64,000 bases of DNA from Macropodus opercularis (Eukaryota > Chordata > Actinopteri > Anabantiformes > Osphronemidae): assembly GCA_030770545.1 (NCBI GenBank), contig CM061090.1, positions 12,777,501 to 12,841,500 of the forward strand. Reading direction: 5' to 3'. Positions 12,801 through 25,100 of this stretch are shown in pieces. Positions within the stretch are counted from its first letter, which is position 1; the number at the start of each line of letters is the position of its first letter. The notes under the pieces were generated by a model. That model did not search any database. It saw only the letters and a program-made list of their open reading frames with translations, and was not told where the DNA came from. The position numbers were made by a program, and so were the translations under genes.

Positions 12801-15678
12801 AAAGATATTACAGGTAGCAGGGCAGCTAAATATTAGACTGAAATGTTTTAACATTTCACTCACGTTTGACAAGTATGGCCCCTGCTCACTTGACACTCGA
12901 AATGACACACAGATGTCACTTATCTAGCCTTAACTTCCCCATGCAGGTTATTTAATGTCAGAAGGGTGTCGATACAGAGCAAACCTGGAAGCAAACGAGG
13001 GACGGATGTTCGAAATTCAGCTCTGCATCGCTTCAGCCGTGGATGGAATATCTGAAGACGAGACAGAATTTTTAAAAGTAAATACACAGACTGGCACAGA
13101 GGAAGCCAGGCTGGAGACAGAACTGCTGACAGAAACAGCAGGAGGGAGGCCGAGCATAAAAACATACTGACGGGTGAATGTTAAAGCATGATGCGTCGTG
13201 GGCCAACAGCTCAGCTGAAAGGCAGCAGGACAAACACACTGACAGAGAAGGTGTAATGACGCATAAGCGGGATCGAACGTTGGAGAAGATGCAGTTTTTA
13301 AAAATGTGACAAGAATCTAGTGTAGAGTCTCGCCATCACAGACGAAGAGGTTTGGTAACTGTTTACAGTTCAGCTACAGTAAAATCAGTTTTTATCATGG
13401 ATTTATTTACTGAAGCCATCGAACCACCAGCGTATAACAAAGATACCAATAAATGCATTAAACAGTTTGCTTACGTCTCCAGGAGCTGGTTAGCTCTGAT
13501 AGCTCTGCAATTCCAGATCAGATCAATCAGTGGTTTTGATCCACTTTCACAGCTTGCTCCCCAGTGCACAGAATTTAAATCAGCTGCTATCAGATTAGCT
13601 GCTGCGATCAGTTTACTGGCTCACCTGTTCTGACGCATCAGTCACTGGCAAACAATTCCCGAAGAATGCAAGTAAGCAAGGATCCTGCAGCTCAATAAGC
13701 AGTGTCGTCATACTGAACTGTAGTCATGTAGAAATAAGTAGACAAGCTTGCAAACGCATGTTGCATTAACTCTGAATGTCATGAAACTCGGTAGAGCTAA
13801 AGCAGTGATGAAATACTGCAAATGATGCACTTTGTGTAATGCATTGATTCTTGTGTTGTTGCACGAGCAGCAATTACAGGATAATTCTTGTGCAGTTCTG
13901 TTTTTGCCCGTAAAAAACCTCAACTGAGGGCGATGCGGTAATCCATCATTCCAAATAAGACAACGAAGTATGATTTAGCCCACAGCTAATTACTCTGTGT
14001 AGTAATTTTGGGCCTTTTGCTTGTGTACAAAACTAAGCTGCAACATTCAGCAGGACACTTTCAACTCCAGCAGAGTGGAAGCGTGTTTTTTACTGCTGCG
14101 ATGATCGAGTCATGTCGACACGGCTGCCTCATTTATTATGATGGATTAGCTTTGTGAAGGTAGCAGCGTACTTCTCTAAGGCGCCTTTAGTGGGTTTTTA
14201 AATTCCCAGCAGAAAACTCTTCATTTCTTGTACTTGATAGAGCTGGTCAGCCCGTCCATCCGCGTTTACGCTACAAGCTGTGAAGTTGCTGCAGGCAGGA
14301 CTGTCCTGGTGACATGTGAACGTATTAACTGTCACGAACCAGACACTCGCTACCATAAATTACCAATTTGGTGAGCACAAATCAGCAGCTTTGATGCAAA
14401 TGTGTGTGAGTAGTAAACGACGGGTGCAAATTGCCAATTATGTCGAATCTGAGGTCTGTTCAGCCGTAGTGGATGTGATTTGTGAAATAAAGAGGGCAAG
14501 GCTAAATACTGTCCTACTGAACTGCTTCTTTTAAAGTGGTGGTCATGATTGCTCCCAGCGGGACTCTAATACCTCTGCTGCATGCTGTGTTGTGGGCCTA
14601 ATGTGCGCTAACGGTGTTCTCCTCGCACCTGCAGCAGGATATGTGTTCAGGGTAATGTGTCTAATAGAGTTAAAAAAAAAAAAAAAGCCTTTTCTGGTTT
14701 TATTTTATTTTTTTCTTTTTTGTGATGAATGACCGGGACGTGTTTTCTGTCTTGTCCAAAGTCCCATCTGTTAGTTGACTCCTGGTATTTGCATTTGCTC
14801 CAGGCTCCGGCCCCCATGGCTTTCCCCATGACCACACCGCAAGTGCCTGTGTATGGAATGGTGAGCGCACACATGCACAACGATCCCACTGTTCACACGA
14901 TTCTGGAACAGATGCGTGTATTAACAAATGTACATGCAGAAAAGGGCTGTGGCTGTTTCCATTATCGATGTGCGTGGAAGAGTATTTACATAAAATATGC
15001 ATTTCATCTGTTAAATGTCAAACAAATTCAAGCAAGTTCCCAAAGCTGAGGGCGAATTCAACAGAAATGTTGCTTACAGCGCTATAAAACTGAAAAGCAC
15101 ATGCTGGAACCTGTTTTTGATTTTTGTTTTGTTTCTGTCCTGGTCTCCTGCTGCCTCTAGGTCCCTCCACAGATGGGACAAATGGGGGGGGTACCAGTGA
15201 TGGCTCCTCAGCCCATGATGTACAACCAGCCTGTTCTCAGACCCACCAACCCCTTCGCACCCATGCCTGGAGCTCAGGTGACTTTCTATTTCTAGCACCT
15301 AGCCTCAGATCAACCAGACGAGTTGTTTAACTCCCTGGTCCTTGTATTGTGATACGTGTCATATGGCCCAATACGCAGCCCTGAGGTGCACCAGCGCCAA
15401 CCAGGTCAACCCAAAGAGATTAGTTCATTTGAATAATTGTTGTGAGAGTAGGCAGCGATATTCAGCCACTCGCAACAAAAGCAGTGAAAATTAGAGGCTT
15501 GCTACCTGTAGCAAGAATCTCGTTCCCTACTATCATCCAGAGCCTTTATAGGAATCCAATCATAGTGGCAATTTGTTTTTCAATGCATTATTAAAGAGAG
15601 CAAACAAATAATGCTGCTCATGTTTCCCCGCACCTCACACACACCTTTTCTTTGTGTATTCAGATGCAGTTCATGTAA
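522..15678 (+). CDS. picalm: PICALM/CALM-like clathrin assembly protein, C-terminal part
   Basis: PICALM binds PtdIns(4,5)P2 through an N-terminal ANTH domain and recruits clathrin, AP-2 and VAMP cargo through a disordered tail at the plasma membrane. Only tail exons are here: 522-655, 1962-2062, 3305-3415, 8084-8224, 8639-8669, 8904-9036, 10585-10608, 14804-14860, 15161-15277 and 15664-15678. They total 864 nt in one open frame, 287 residues plus TAA. Recognisable blocks match the known PICALM tail: NSDLFDLQPAF, VPAMTVDFDAVFGNK, GFDALGDLLKPT, LDSSLANLVGN, EKKLTGGHNWQ, PVLRPTNPFAPMPGAQ and the terminal MQFM (human ends IQFM). DLF, FDAVFG and NPF are the adaptor, clathrin and EH-binding type short motifs. 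The start and ANTH domain are off the left edge. SNAP91/AP180 is a less likely alternative. Whether this is picalma, picalmb or another duplicate cannot be decided here. Confidence 0.93.
3416..8083 (+). other. long picalm intron with pyrimidine-rich and microsatellite DNA
   Basis: This 4.7-kb intron separates the FDAVFGNK exon from the FDALGDLLKP exon. About 5,120-6,850 is strongly biased to C and T on the plus strand, which creates several long chance open frames. A (CA)n tract sits at 7203-7239. Mammalian PICALM has alternatively spliced tail exons in this region, but I could not support an extra one here. Confidence 0.5.
7203..7239. repeat. (AC)n microsatellite
   Basis: An uninterrupted AC dinucleotide run of about 18 units in a picalm intron. 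Confidence 0.95.
9817..9853. repeat. (TG)n microsatellite
   Basis: An uninterrupted TG run of about 18 units in the intron upstream of the picalm microexon. Confidence 0.95.
9931..10584 (+). promoter_or_regulatory. extended polypyrimidine region before the picalm microexon
   Basis: About 650 nt immediately 5' of the 24-nt exon is overwhelmingly C and T on the transcribed strand, far longer than an ordinary polypyrimidine tract. Just before the acceptor the sequence reads ttgcgtcctgatgcag, giving two UGC motifs near the 3' splice site. PTBP-binding pyrimidine tracts and SRRM4-bound UGC motifs are established controls of neural microexons. That this region acts in that way is inference. Confidence 0.4.
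10585..10608 (+). CDS. picalm: picalm 24-nt microexon (NGMFYTSY)
   Basis: This 24-nt exon is flanked by ATGCAG and GTAAGT splice sites. It encodes NGMFYTSY in phase 0, so it can be included or skipped without changing frame. Its position between the GHNWQ/PVPHV exon and the APAPMAFPM exon matches the NGMHFPQY segment of mammalian PICALM. It is probably a cassette exon, but transcripts are needed to show tissue use. Confidence 0.8.
10816..10838 (+). pseudogene. decayed duplicate of the picalm microexon
   Basis: A 23-nt segment lies 207 bp after the microexon and is also bounded by TGCAG and GTAAG. Its last 18 nt match the last 18 nt of the microexon at 15 positions, and the identity continues into the donor (CTAGTTATGTAAG in both). 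It begins AACTAA, so inclusion after the preceding phase-0 exon gives an immediate stop, and 23 nt also breaks the frame. It reads as a tandem exon copy that decayed or became a poison exon. Chance similarity over so short a span is possible. Confidence 0.5.
10839..14803 (+). other. picalm intron after the microexon
   Basis: About 4 kb of AT-rich intron. I found no additional exon, RNA gene or complete transposable element. It ends at the CTCCAG acceptor of the APAPMAFPM exon. Confidence 0.5.
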
Positions 15679-18600
15679 AGCAGTCAGGTGGGAAGCAGAG
15701 TGCCAAAAAGTGACAAACAGCAGAAGAACACACACGAGAGGAATGACCAGATGGACGGAGGAGTGATGTGACCATGATAAGACGACTAAGAGACAGACAG
15801 ACGGACGACAAGTTAACTAAACACCAAAAACCAGGCCTGCGAGAGGAAGAGAAGGCGACAGAACACAAGATGGAGGGATGTGATGGGGGAGAAGTTACCC
15901 TCACAGCTCTGTGTCTAAAACAACTCCCTGTGTGCGTGTGTGTGTGTGCGTGTGTGTAGCTTCTTTCTGTTATACAGTCTGATTTAAATCCAAACGATGG
16001 AGTTATGTGTCAGTAGACGGAATCCGGATGCGAGAGAACGATGGAGAAGAGGGGATTGAGGAAATCCTACCTCTGGTTTCCAGTCATAACCTTTGTATCA
16101 GAATGCTTTGGGAGTCTCTGCTGCAGAATTAGCTTTATTTCATACTGGTGCTATTCTGTCCTCTCTGGGTTCCTGTCCGCCTGCCACGGCAGCTTGGGAG
16201 CACATGAGAGAGGACGTGTGTCTGTGTCGAGTGCTTGTGAGCTCAGGAGTTGTTTCAGACGGTGCCTTCCCACCCAGCCGCCTCTCCATCCCCTCTCTTA
16301 CGGTCTCCACTGTCCGAGCAGCGAGACCTTCAGAGGCGTCTCTTCTCAAGTGTGTTTGCTGTAATTTTCCGCTCTGTTGGGGTATCTTTGTACTTTTCAG
16401 TGTTTTCTTCTGCAGCCTCTCCTGAATGTTTTGGGGCTATTGTTAAACCTTTTCTTCATAGTAGTTGAGCGTATGTTATGAGTTTTAAGCTGATGTCTTT
16501 GTTACTCCACACTGCATTGTTTTCTTCTACAGATACACACAGAGGAGACAGGGATTAGCGGTGACTACATGCTTGCACAGTGCGCGGGCGTCGTCTTCGG
16601 GTCCACTGCAGACAATTTGTGTTAACTTTTACAGAATTATCGACTTCATCACGTTTACCTTTAGAGACTTGGCTGCAAGTACAGCGTAAGAAAACGTGTG
16701 GAAGGAAGCTGCAATGCTGATGAGTTCATCTGCATCACTAGCACGGCAGCTGCCGGTTAGCACCTGGATGACCTGTGTGTATCTGTTTTCTCGTCTTCAT
16801 TAGTCCATCCATCAGATTCAGACATCGAAAGAGCTTTTTTTGCAACCGTTTTGGCAGGTCTGCATTAGGCAGCACTGAGCGAGCGAGTGTTACCGGATCC
16901 AGCTGAATTCACTTGAAATTGCACTGAATGAAAGCGAGCGGCTTGAAGTGTGTCAGGCCTGAACCCGTGCTCGTGGAAACCTGTGGGATCGAGTCAGGGC
17001 CCTGCTTCAGCCGAACCGTCGACGCGACGCCGTCGTCCGATGTATTTGTTGCATAAGTCATCGCGTGTGCTCACGTGCTGCTTTTCCACAGAGGGCTGTT
17101 TCAAATTGTGTCAAATTACAAGCCAAACATGAGCCAGTGAGTTTTTGTAAGACTAAACGTCGCAAAATGCACATGCAAAACGTTTGCACTGAAGTGACTG
17201 TCCTGCCGTAGTTCAGCTATGATGCCGCGTTTGTTCTCCGAGAAAGAGATTTGTAACGACAGCTTGGGGTAGTTTGTCTAATCTACCAGCCAACGTGGCA
17301 GGTAACAAACATGTTCTTGTCCTGCCACTCTAACAATGAACTTGAAACTTTGTTTTATTCCCGGTCCCGCGTCTGCATCCATCAGTGACAGTCAGTCGTG
17401 TTGCACTCATCGTCCACTCTGCTGTGAAATCTCTAGAACCTCGCTTCCGTCTCGGCGCTGTCTAGTTGTTCTATCTCTAGAATGCTTTTTTAGCCTGCTT
17501 CGTCCGTTCGGTGTGTAGCTATTAAATGATAGTAGTGGTATTAGCTAGTTTCTGTCTAGACTGTCTGCTCCCACCCATCGCTGTCACCGTTTGATGAATA
17601 TTGCTCTTAGACACTTCTTGTTGCAGTCTTGTGTTAGCTTAGCCTCTCTTCATAGTATCCTCCTTGAAACCTGTAGAAGACCTTGCAGTAGGTGCCCACC
17701 TTGTCCCCTCCTCGGCCAGTGTCTGGTATGAATAGCTCTATTATCTGTCTTGGTGTCTGTCCTTTAGCTGTAGATCAAACCTTCTGGAGGCTCCTCGGGC
17801 TTGTCTCTAGCTTCGAGTGCACTCTTTCCTCCCACTGTTGCATTGCACTGTCTGTTAGTTTAGGTCCTCCGCTTTTTTTTATCCTGTCGTAACAGCGTCG
17901 GCCATCTTTACCTCACATTGTGACGCCAGCGGCCTCAGTGGGCTGTCGACCCGTAACGGTAACGGAGATAGCTGAGAGTCCAAGAGCAGGTGAAGTAGCC
18001 TGTGTGTAGCTGAGCTTTAGCTAAACGCTGGGAGGTCACTGCAGCATCTGGGTGGTTTAATGCATAAACGAGCCACAAGCTGCAGTTTAAGGCGGGAAAC
18101 GCAATTCTAGGACTTCTGCTCCTGTAGATGGGCCACACATCAGGAAAGGTTAGGACACAGAGGAAGCTCAGTAAGCTGTAGAGCAGGAGGAGTTCGGTTC
18201 TACCGATGCAGAGGCTTGTTTGTGCTGTGTGGTTCCTGTTTGCTGGTTCTTCTGTGCGGACTCTCAGGCTGCTCCTGGTGGTTCAGCTAGAAAACAAACC
18301 CGTGACGCGCGTGCATTCAGCACCTTTCAGTGTACGCAGCCTGGAGAAGCATAACTTTTGGTTTAGTTCTCAGCAGGAATCTAAGTTGGACGGTCATAAA
18401 AGTCTTGTCTATACAGACAGATACCCCTCTGGCACAAAAATGACTTTGAATCAAGGTTTCTTTATTTTCTGTGAACGCTGACTTACTGTCTCCAATCTGA
18501 TGTGATAAACTGGCACTTTAGAAATTGAATCTGCTCTTGTGGCACTGATCCAGATGATCATCACCCTGGATCTAACAAACTAATCATATCACCAGGTCTA

Positions 18601-20165
18601 CCTGCAGATCCGATCTCTCCTGATGTCCGTAGTAACCTTGGAGAGTGAACATCAGCGGGCCCGCCTAACGCTTTTCTGTCAGGCTAAATCCTCACCATGT
18701 GTTCCCAGGGTCGGTTCTTTCTTTATTCTTGCCTTTAGGTTCCTCTAGTCCCGTGTCACAGGGAGCGTAGACGAGGAGACGGACGTGGTCTCATTAATGT
18801 TGTAACGCCAGCTTTATCCTGCAGGTTGTCTTTCGGCTCTTTGCTGGGATCGTCCCAGTACAACCACTGTTCTCTGGTGACGGCCACCGACCTGGTCCGT
18901 TTGGGCTCAGACCAGGATTCTGTGTGGCTACTTTGAAAGCTGCTACCACCTCTCTGTATTGTTGTAGCATGGATTCAGGTGGAGAAGGACACAGAAAACC
19001 CTTGATGTCATATAAACCCGTCCTGTTCTCTGCTAAGGCCAAGTGTCTGAGACACTCAGAGAGCAGGACTTTCCCCCAGCGAGTGCATGGTTGTAGCGAT
19101 GTCGATGTTGTTGTCCCTTTTCTAAAAAGCATGATGTGACAGTGATGGTGATGATGATGATAAATTCTCTTCTATTGTCGCTCTTTTAAAACGTATCGTC
19201 TGTCAGGGACCTTGTCAAGGTGAAAGGCAGAATGGATCAGACGTTAAGAAGCAGTCGTTTGCCATTTGGACTGAATCTGTGAGACGCTCCTACTGCTGAT
19301 GAAAGAGCCACTGTAGCAAAACGATGCGCCAAACTTTAGATTTGTCTTTTTTTTTTTTTTTTTTTTCTTCTTTGTTTTGTTTTGCGTCACTTCTCCCAAA
19401 GATGTCACTTGTCTTCAAAGGCAGGTCTGTCCTTTAAATTGCGCGCTGTTGTGGCGCCATCTGTGGGTCACTGTGCGCGTTGCAGCGGTGGCACTGTTCA
19501 AGATTCATTGTCCAAAAAAATGCATCGAAACAAAGACGGGCTGTTAGGACGGATCGATTTCCTCATTTTGTCAGCGAGTCGTGTGTTGGATCAGAGATCT
19601 CTTGCACGTTCTGTTTTTTCTACATCTGTGTTTTTGGTAAGAACCCTCGGATTGCTGCCTCACTTTTCTGTATATAGAGAAACACACACAGAGCTTAAAC
19701 ACACACTCATAATCTGCAGCGGCTTTATGTTTTGCTCATTTACTCGTTACTTTTCTGAACATGGAAGATATTAGCGTTCATACAGCAGTATATAGGTATG
19801 ATTACTACTCTATGGGGGCAGGCTAAACAGACAGACAGGCAGATTTGCAGGGCTGGACACCTCTCGTACATCAGGATCAGCCATGAATTGTCAATGATGC
19901 CAAATGTTTTTGCGCAGATTACATCTTTAAATCTGTCTCTCGCTTTTTCTTCTGTCTTCTCCCCCATCTCTTTGTACATTTTTTCTATTTATTTAAAGCA
20001 GAAATATATGGATTGTATCAAGCATGGAAAGGCAACCAAGTGTTACAGTTGAGAAAAATCATGGGCTTTTATTTTACAGCAGAATATTTGTTTATTCTAG
20101 GGATTTGTTTTCTCTCTCTCACTTCTTTTGGAAGAAATAAAGTCATTTTCCATTCCTACGCTCTT
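15679..20165 (+). other. picalm: picalm 3' UTR
   Basis: From the TAA at 15676-15678 to the AATAAA at 20136-20141 no coding sequence can be supported. The region is mixed in composition and includes a T-run at 19347-19366. A 3' UTR of about 4.5 kb is plausible for this gene. Earlier poly(A) sites may also be used. Confidence 0.6.
20136..20141 (+). terminator. picalm: picalm poly(A) signal candidate
   Basis: AATAAA in the context gaagAATAAAgtc is followed within 30-50 nt by a T- and GT-rich segment (cttgtctgctttatttat), the usual downstream element. Further AATAAA hexamers at 20630-20635 and 20722-20727 are alternatives. Confidence 0.55.
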
Positions 20166-21780
20166 GTCTGCTTTATTTATTTTAGGTTTCTTGACAAATG
20201 CTGAAGCATTTGAAATTTTAATTTGCAATTCAAATTCAAAATCTAACTTTGCATCTTCTGGTTTTTAATCGTTGTGCCTGAGGGCTTGAGTTTTCCTAGA
20301 TCAGCCTCTTTTTCTAGTGAGATCTCAACACGTTCACGGAGCTGATCAAATATGCGTTTCATGTTTCAAGTTTTATCGTGATTGACAGGTTGAGTTCTTA
20401 CAATTCTTTTTAACTGGTTGTACAAGTCTTCCTCTGTTTAGCTACATTCAGGGATGAGTGGACTCATTAATGCAGACTTCAAGGACAGTAAGCAAGTTTC
20501 CTGCCAAGCTAAACTGAATTAAGGAGACAAAATAATGGTTTGGACAAAAATAAACAAATGTTAAAAAGGTTTTGTTGACTTTATGTACATTTAGTTTTTC
20601 CAGCCATGCTGTTTTTGGACTTGACACTGAATAAACTTTAAACTACTATAACATTTTTATCAGTGAGAGTAGTGAGGAAGTTTAACTTTGGTCAACCTTT
20701 ATTGCAGTTCAACTGAACTGCAATAAAGTGCAAATGTGTCTCTTGGTTAAAAAAGCTGGTTAAAAAATTAGACAAAAGGCTTAAAAACATGAACAAACCC
20801 ATGTTCTGGGTTCGAGGTGTGAAGATTTTAAAACTTTCCCATAGTGTAAAAGTCTGCTTTAAGCTGACTAAACGGTTTTTTCATCCACTTCAAGTTGAGC
20901 ATTATTTACGCTTTCAAACTTAATTAGCGCTTTTTAAAAAATCCCAGCTTTCCTGTAATTGTGGGAAACGTGACCTAATAAAACTCCCTGCGATCTGCTC
21001 TGCAGTCTGTGTTCAGCTGTAGTGTTTATCCCTGTTTGTTGTGACATGCTGACTGGAAACAACGCAAGCTCTCTCAACGTGAGCGATGTGAAAGCAGGTT
21101 TCTGCCTCCTGGCTTCTCCTGAGCCCTGAATAATGAAAACTGTTTGTGTTCATTTGCTCCACAGTCACATCGAGCGGCTCAATGGTGCCAGAGGTGATGA
21201 ATTTGGTTGTTTTTGTGTTTCTGACCAAGTGCTGCTTAGTAAGAAATGAATCACTCAAAATGTACTGAGCCTGACAAACAGCAGCGTTTTGTCCACCGTA
21301 AATAATTGATCACCGTTCCACCTGTTCTTTGTGCTCAGGATGAAAGAGATTGTGAACAAACCTGCTGATTACACGTGTAGTTATGAGGATATTAGTGAGT
21401 AATATTCCTGTTTAGTTTTAAGCTAATGACAGTAGAAGCTACACTAGACTCATAGTTTCTCTAGTGGGGCGTTCGTTCATCTCTGGCTGAGGAAGAAACG
21501 ATGCCGTTGCTACTCATCTGTTTTGATGCCTGTACAATAAAACGTCCTTTCTCACGCTTCAGGTGTGAGAGCAGCAGTTTAATGATTTGAAATTAATTTT
21601 ACACCTTCAGGAAAATGCTCAGTAAATGAAACGGACGCAGTGATGCTCTTACATGCAGACGTTCTGCTTCTCTGCCGAGTTTCTTATTTAGATTTAAATG
21701 GATGTAGTCTGTGTGAACACTCTGTCACCGCAGCAGGCAGAATCCTGGAGGCCTCACCAGGACTCATCAGTGTTGTGATG
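20166..21780. other. intergenic spacer between picalm and itgb1bp2
   Basis: No exon can be supported. The spacer is AT-rich and holds extra AATAAA hexamers (20630, 20722, about 21537) and a palindrome at 20697-20728. Both flanking genes run in the plus direction. Confidence 0.55.
20697..20728. repeat. perfect 15-bp inverted repeat with 2-nt loop
   Basis: The left arm 20697-20711 (CTTTATTGCAGTTCA) is the exact reverse complement of the right arm 20714-20728, with AC between them. Each arm carries TTTATT/AATAAA, so a poly(A) hexamer is presented on both strands. It lies about 560 bp beyond the main picalm poly(A) candidate. Confidence 0.9.
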
Positions 21781-22115
21781 GCTGCTCTGTTTGTGACAGG
21801 TGACACTCACCAGGGAGGAATCTGCACCCCCACCTCCAGATAAGTTTTGGCAGCTGTAAATTGAGAGGAGGGAGGAGAGGGACTATTTTTGTCTTTCATT
21901 CAGCCAGGCCCAAACCTCAGAGAGGGGGGAAACGCTTCTCTATTTCCTTGTCTCCTCGGAAGGCACCGCTTCTTTCTGGATCTCTCCTTTCTGCGCAGCT
22001 GGAGAAGCTTCTGGAGATCTGGGCACAGCGTTAAGACCGGCAGGGACGGCTGAGGAACACTGAAACGGAGCCGGACAAACCCAGAGAGAAGACGGAGGAA
22101 GAGCCTAAGGCCAAC
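21781..22115 (+). promoter_or_regulatory. itgb1bp2: itgb1bp2 promoter and 5' UTR candidate
   Basis: This is the sequence directly before the melusin ATG. It contains E-boxes CAGGTG (about 21,798), CAGCTG (21851-21856) and CAGCTG (21996-22001), and a MEF2-like CTATTTTTG (21883-21891). CAGCTG is favoured by myogenic bHLH factors, and mammalian melusin is expressed in striated muscle. No upstream ATG was found in roughly the last 100 nt. The transcription start is not visible, and E-boxes are common by chance. Confidence 0.35.
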
Positions 22116-25100
22116 ATGGTTCTACTGTGCTACAACAGAGGCTGCGGAGAGAACTACGAGCCCGACCAGAACAAGGACGGTGAGATCCCGTGTTACTGCT
22201 GTCAGCCAGACGGTCGTCCAGCTTGTCCTTACTGTGCTTAACGGGACTTTGATCATGGGCTGATTTACCACCTCTGTAATATTTCTGTTTGGTCTGTCTC
22301 CACGTTTATTCTGTAGGGTACCCGTTTCTGTTATTAATTGACATGTTGACATTAATAATGTGTGCGTGAGCAGGGATCTCTGTGAGTTTGGGTTTGCTGA
22401 GAATTCGTAATATCAGCCACGTGGTTCAAAGGGGACAGAGCTCTACCGAGGAACCCACCTCCTTTTATGGGACTCGCACACACGCCTCTGACTTGACCTT
22501 TGACCCACACAAGCAGCTGCTCACTGAGTGTGTGTCCATATACAGACTCACAGTGTGTTTCTTTTCTCTTAAAGATTCCTGTCTCTTCCATCCAGGGGTT
22601 CCCATCTTCCACGACGCTCTGAAGGTAAAACTAGTCAACTAGAGACACATAAGCAGCAAAACCTTTGTTTTCATCAACAATCTCATGTGTTTGTTCTTCT
22701 CCAGGGTTGGTCCTGCTGCAGGAAAAGGACAACAGACTTCTCAGAGTTTCTCTCCATCAAGGTAACAACTTGGAGTCTCCCTCTGTGGTGGGACGCTGAG
22801 GACACATATTGGACATTTGCTTGAAGCTGTAACACAGACAACAAACGACTTCTCTTCCCGAGCACATTTCCCTCATTTAACCTGACTGACGTGACCTCTT
22901 GTTTCTAACAGGGCTGCACCCGCGGGCGCCACAGCAACACGAAGCCCCAGGAGCCTCTGCAGCCGGAGGTGTCGTCAGATAAGGGTGACGTCAAACACGC
23001 TAACAGCCAGGAGATAATCTACCAAGGACCCAAATCTGCTGAGAAACTGCAGAAAGAACGACCCAGGTGAGTGTTTCAACGCAGCTGTGATCCAACATGT
23101 TTCCTTTAGTTTCCAATTTACACAAGATAATTGGATTTTGTGGAATAAATATATAGAAACTATGCATCAGTCTGGGCTCATGCTCCTATGAATGTGTTAC
23201 TGAGCTTTGATGTCCCCCAAGCGCCCGTTTCGGCATCAACATCAATGTGTTTTTTGCAGTTCAGATGAGCCCAGAACCAAGCTGCCCCAGAAAGTATCTG
23301 CATCTCTGGTTCAGGTGCTGGACAAGCTGGAAATTAGCGAAAGAGCTGAGCTGGAGCAAAAAGGTCAGCGCACGTTTCCCTGCAACACCTTCATGAGTCT
23401 GTAGCTCTGGGCAGGAAACTCTTCCATCACAGCAACAATCTGTTTCCAAAAATCCGCATTCACCTACACAAAGGGCAGAAAACCTTAATATTTCCACATA
23501 AATCAATGGAACAAAAAAATGCTGGCAGAAGATTTGAAAAATTAAGCTTGCAGACAATTTGCAGTGAGAGACACTTTCATAATTTATCATTTGTTTTACA
23601 TTTCTTGTTTATTTTCCTTATTGCAACAGAAAGTGCTGTCATACCTGGGACTCGATGCAAAAACTCCGGATGCAAAACCGTGAGTCTCCCTTATTGCTTG
23701 ATTTTAATGTGTGAGTGTCTGGAGGCAGATTCTGCCTCACTATCAAATATTTAATTATCTGACGTGAGTAGAAGCAACGCACTGGGCTGTGAAAGTGCTT
23801 CTGTGCGGGGTAGATAGGTTTAATAAGTGCGCCATCTAGTGGACACAGCAGGTAACCGCCCATATGAGCCCTGGTGCTGCTTAAAGGCTTGTTGAACTAA
23901 AATTATATTTCAAGCACATCAAAAGCTCCTATTTAATAAATGCAGTCATAGGAGGCTGATTTTAAAACCCTGTCTCTGCTACAAGCGGCTCCCAGCTCTC
24001 AGGTTGAGAAACGCTGCAACCAAACCAGCAGTTTCATCATGCGACTGCTCATCACAGATGCGAGGGGAACTGCAACGTGTGTGTGTTTGTGTGCAGGTTT
24101 ATCAAGGTCCAGAGACCAACACGGAGGTCTGCACCCACCACCCTGGAGCTCCCGTCTTCCACGAGGGGTGAGAGAATTTAGAGAAACGCTGCATGGTGTC
24201 TTTTAGTACAAGTATCACAGCATCAGTGCATCGCGCAGGATCCACAACAACAAATGCGATGTTCCTCTTTTTATTAACACAACTGTTTTCAAGCCGTACA
24301 TCCATTAAACGAGGAGCAGAAGCAAAACAAGCTGGAAGGCCAAGACACACACACTCAAATGAAGCTCAAAGCTCGGACAGTAGGTGTCTGTACAGAAAAA
24401 CAAAGCAGACTCTTTGTTTGTTTTGCAGCTACAAGTACTGGAGCTGCTGCTGCATTAAGACGATAGACTTTAATGCTTTCCTTGACCAGAAGGGCTGCAC
24501 CACAGGGAAACATCGCTGGGTCCCGAAGCAGGTACCTGCCCTCCAGATAAAACTGTATGTAAAGCTGTATGCAGCACTCGCAGCCGGGTTCACAGGAGCT
24601 TTACACACAAACATGTTTAAATTCAGACTCAACATGTTCATCACAGGTGAACAGAGTCACCTGAGTGTATTTGGCTGCTGCAGGCTTAGTTCTTCCTTAT
24701 GTTCTCCTGTTTGTACTTAAAATAAGGTTGAATCTGGCTGCACCAGCTTGTTTCTGAGCCAACTTGCATCCAGATGTTTCCTCACGTTTGCAGGACAAGA
24801 AGAAGGTGGCCTGCCGACATGACTGGCACCAGACCGCAAGAGACGTAGTTGTAACCATTTATGCCAAGAACGCAAACCCACGCGTTTCCTCAGTAGAGGC
24901 CAATCGGACAGTGGTGAGTCCGTCACACACGGGTTGGTGGGATGACGTCCTGAAAACATTATACCACCATAGCAGCGTCTTCAGTTACTGCTCTGAAGGC
25001 CCAGGTCATAGGTCAAATGGCAGGGCCGCTAGTAATGCTTCATTTGTCCTGTAGAGGCCACTGATATAGATCACGTATAATTGGGTTTCTGTCTCTGAGC

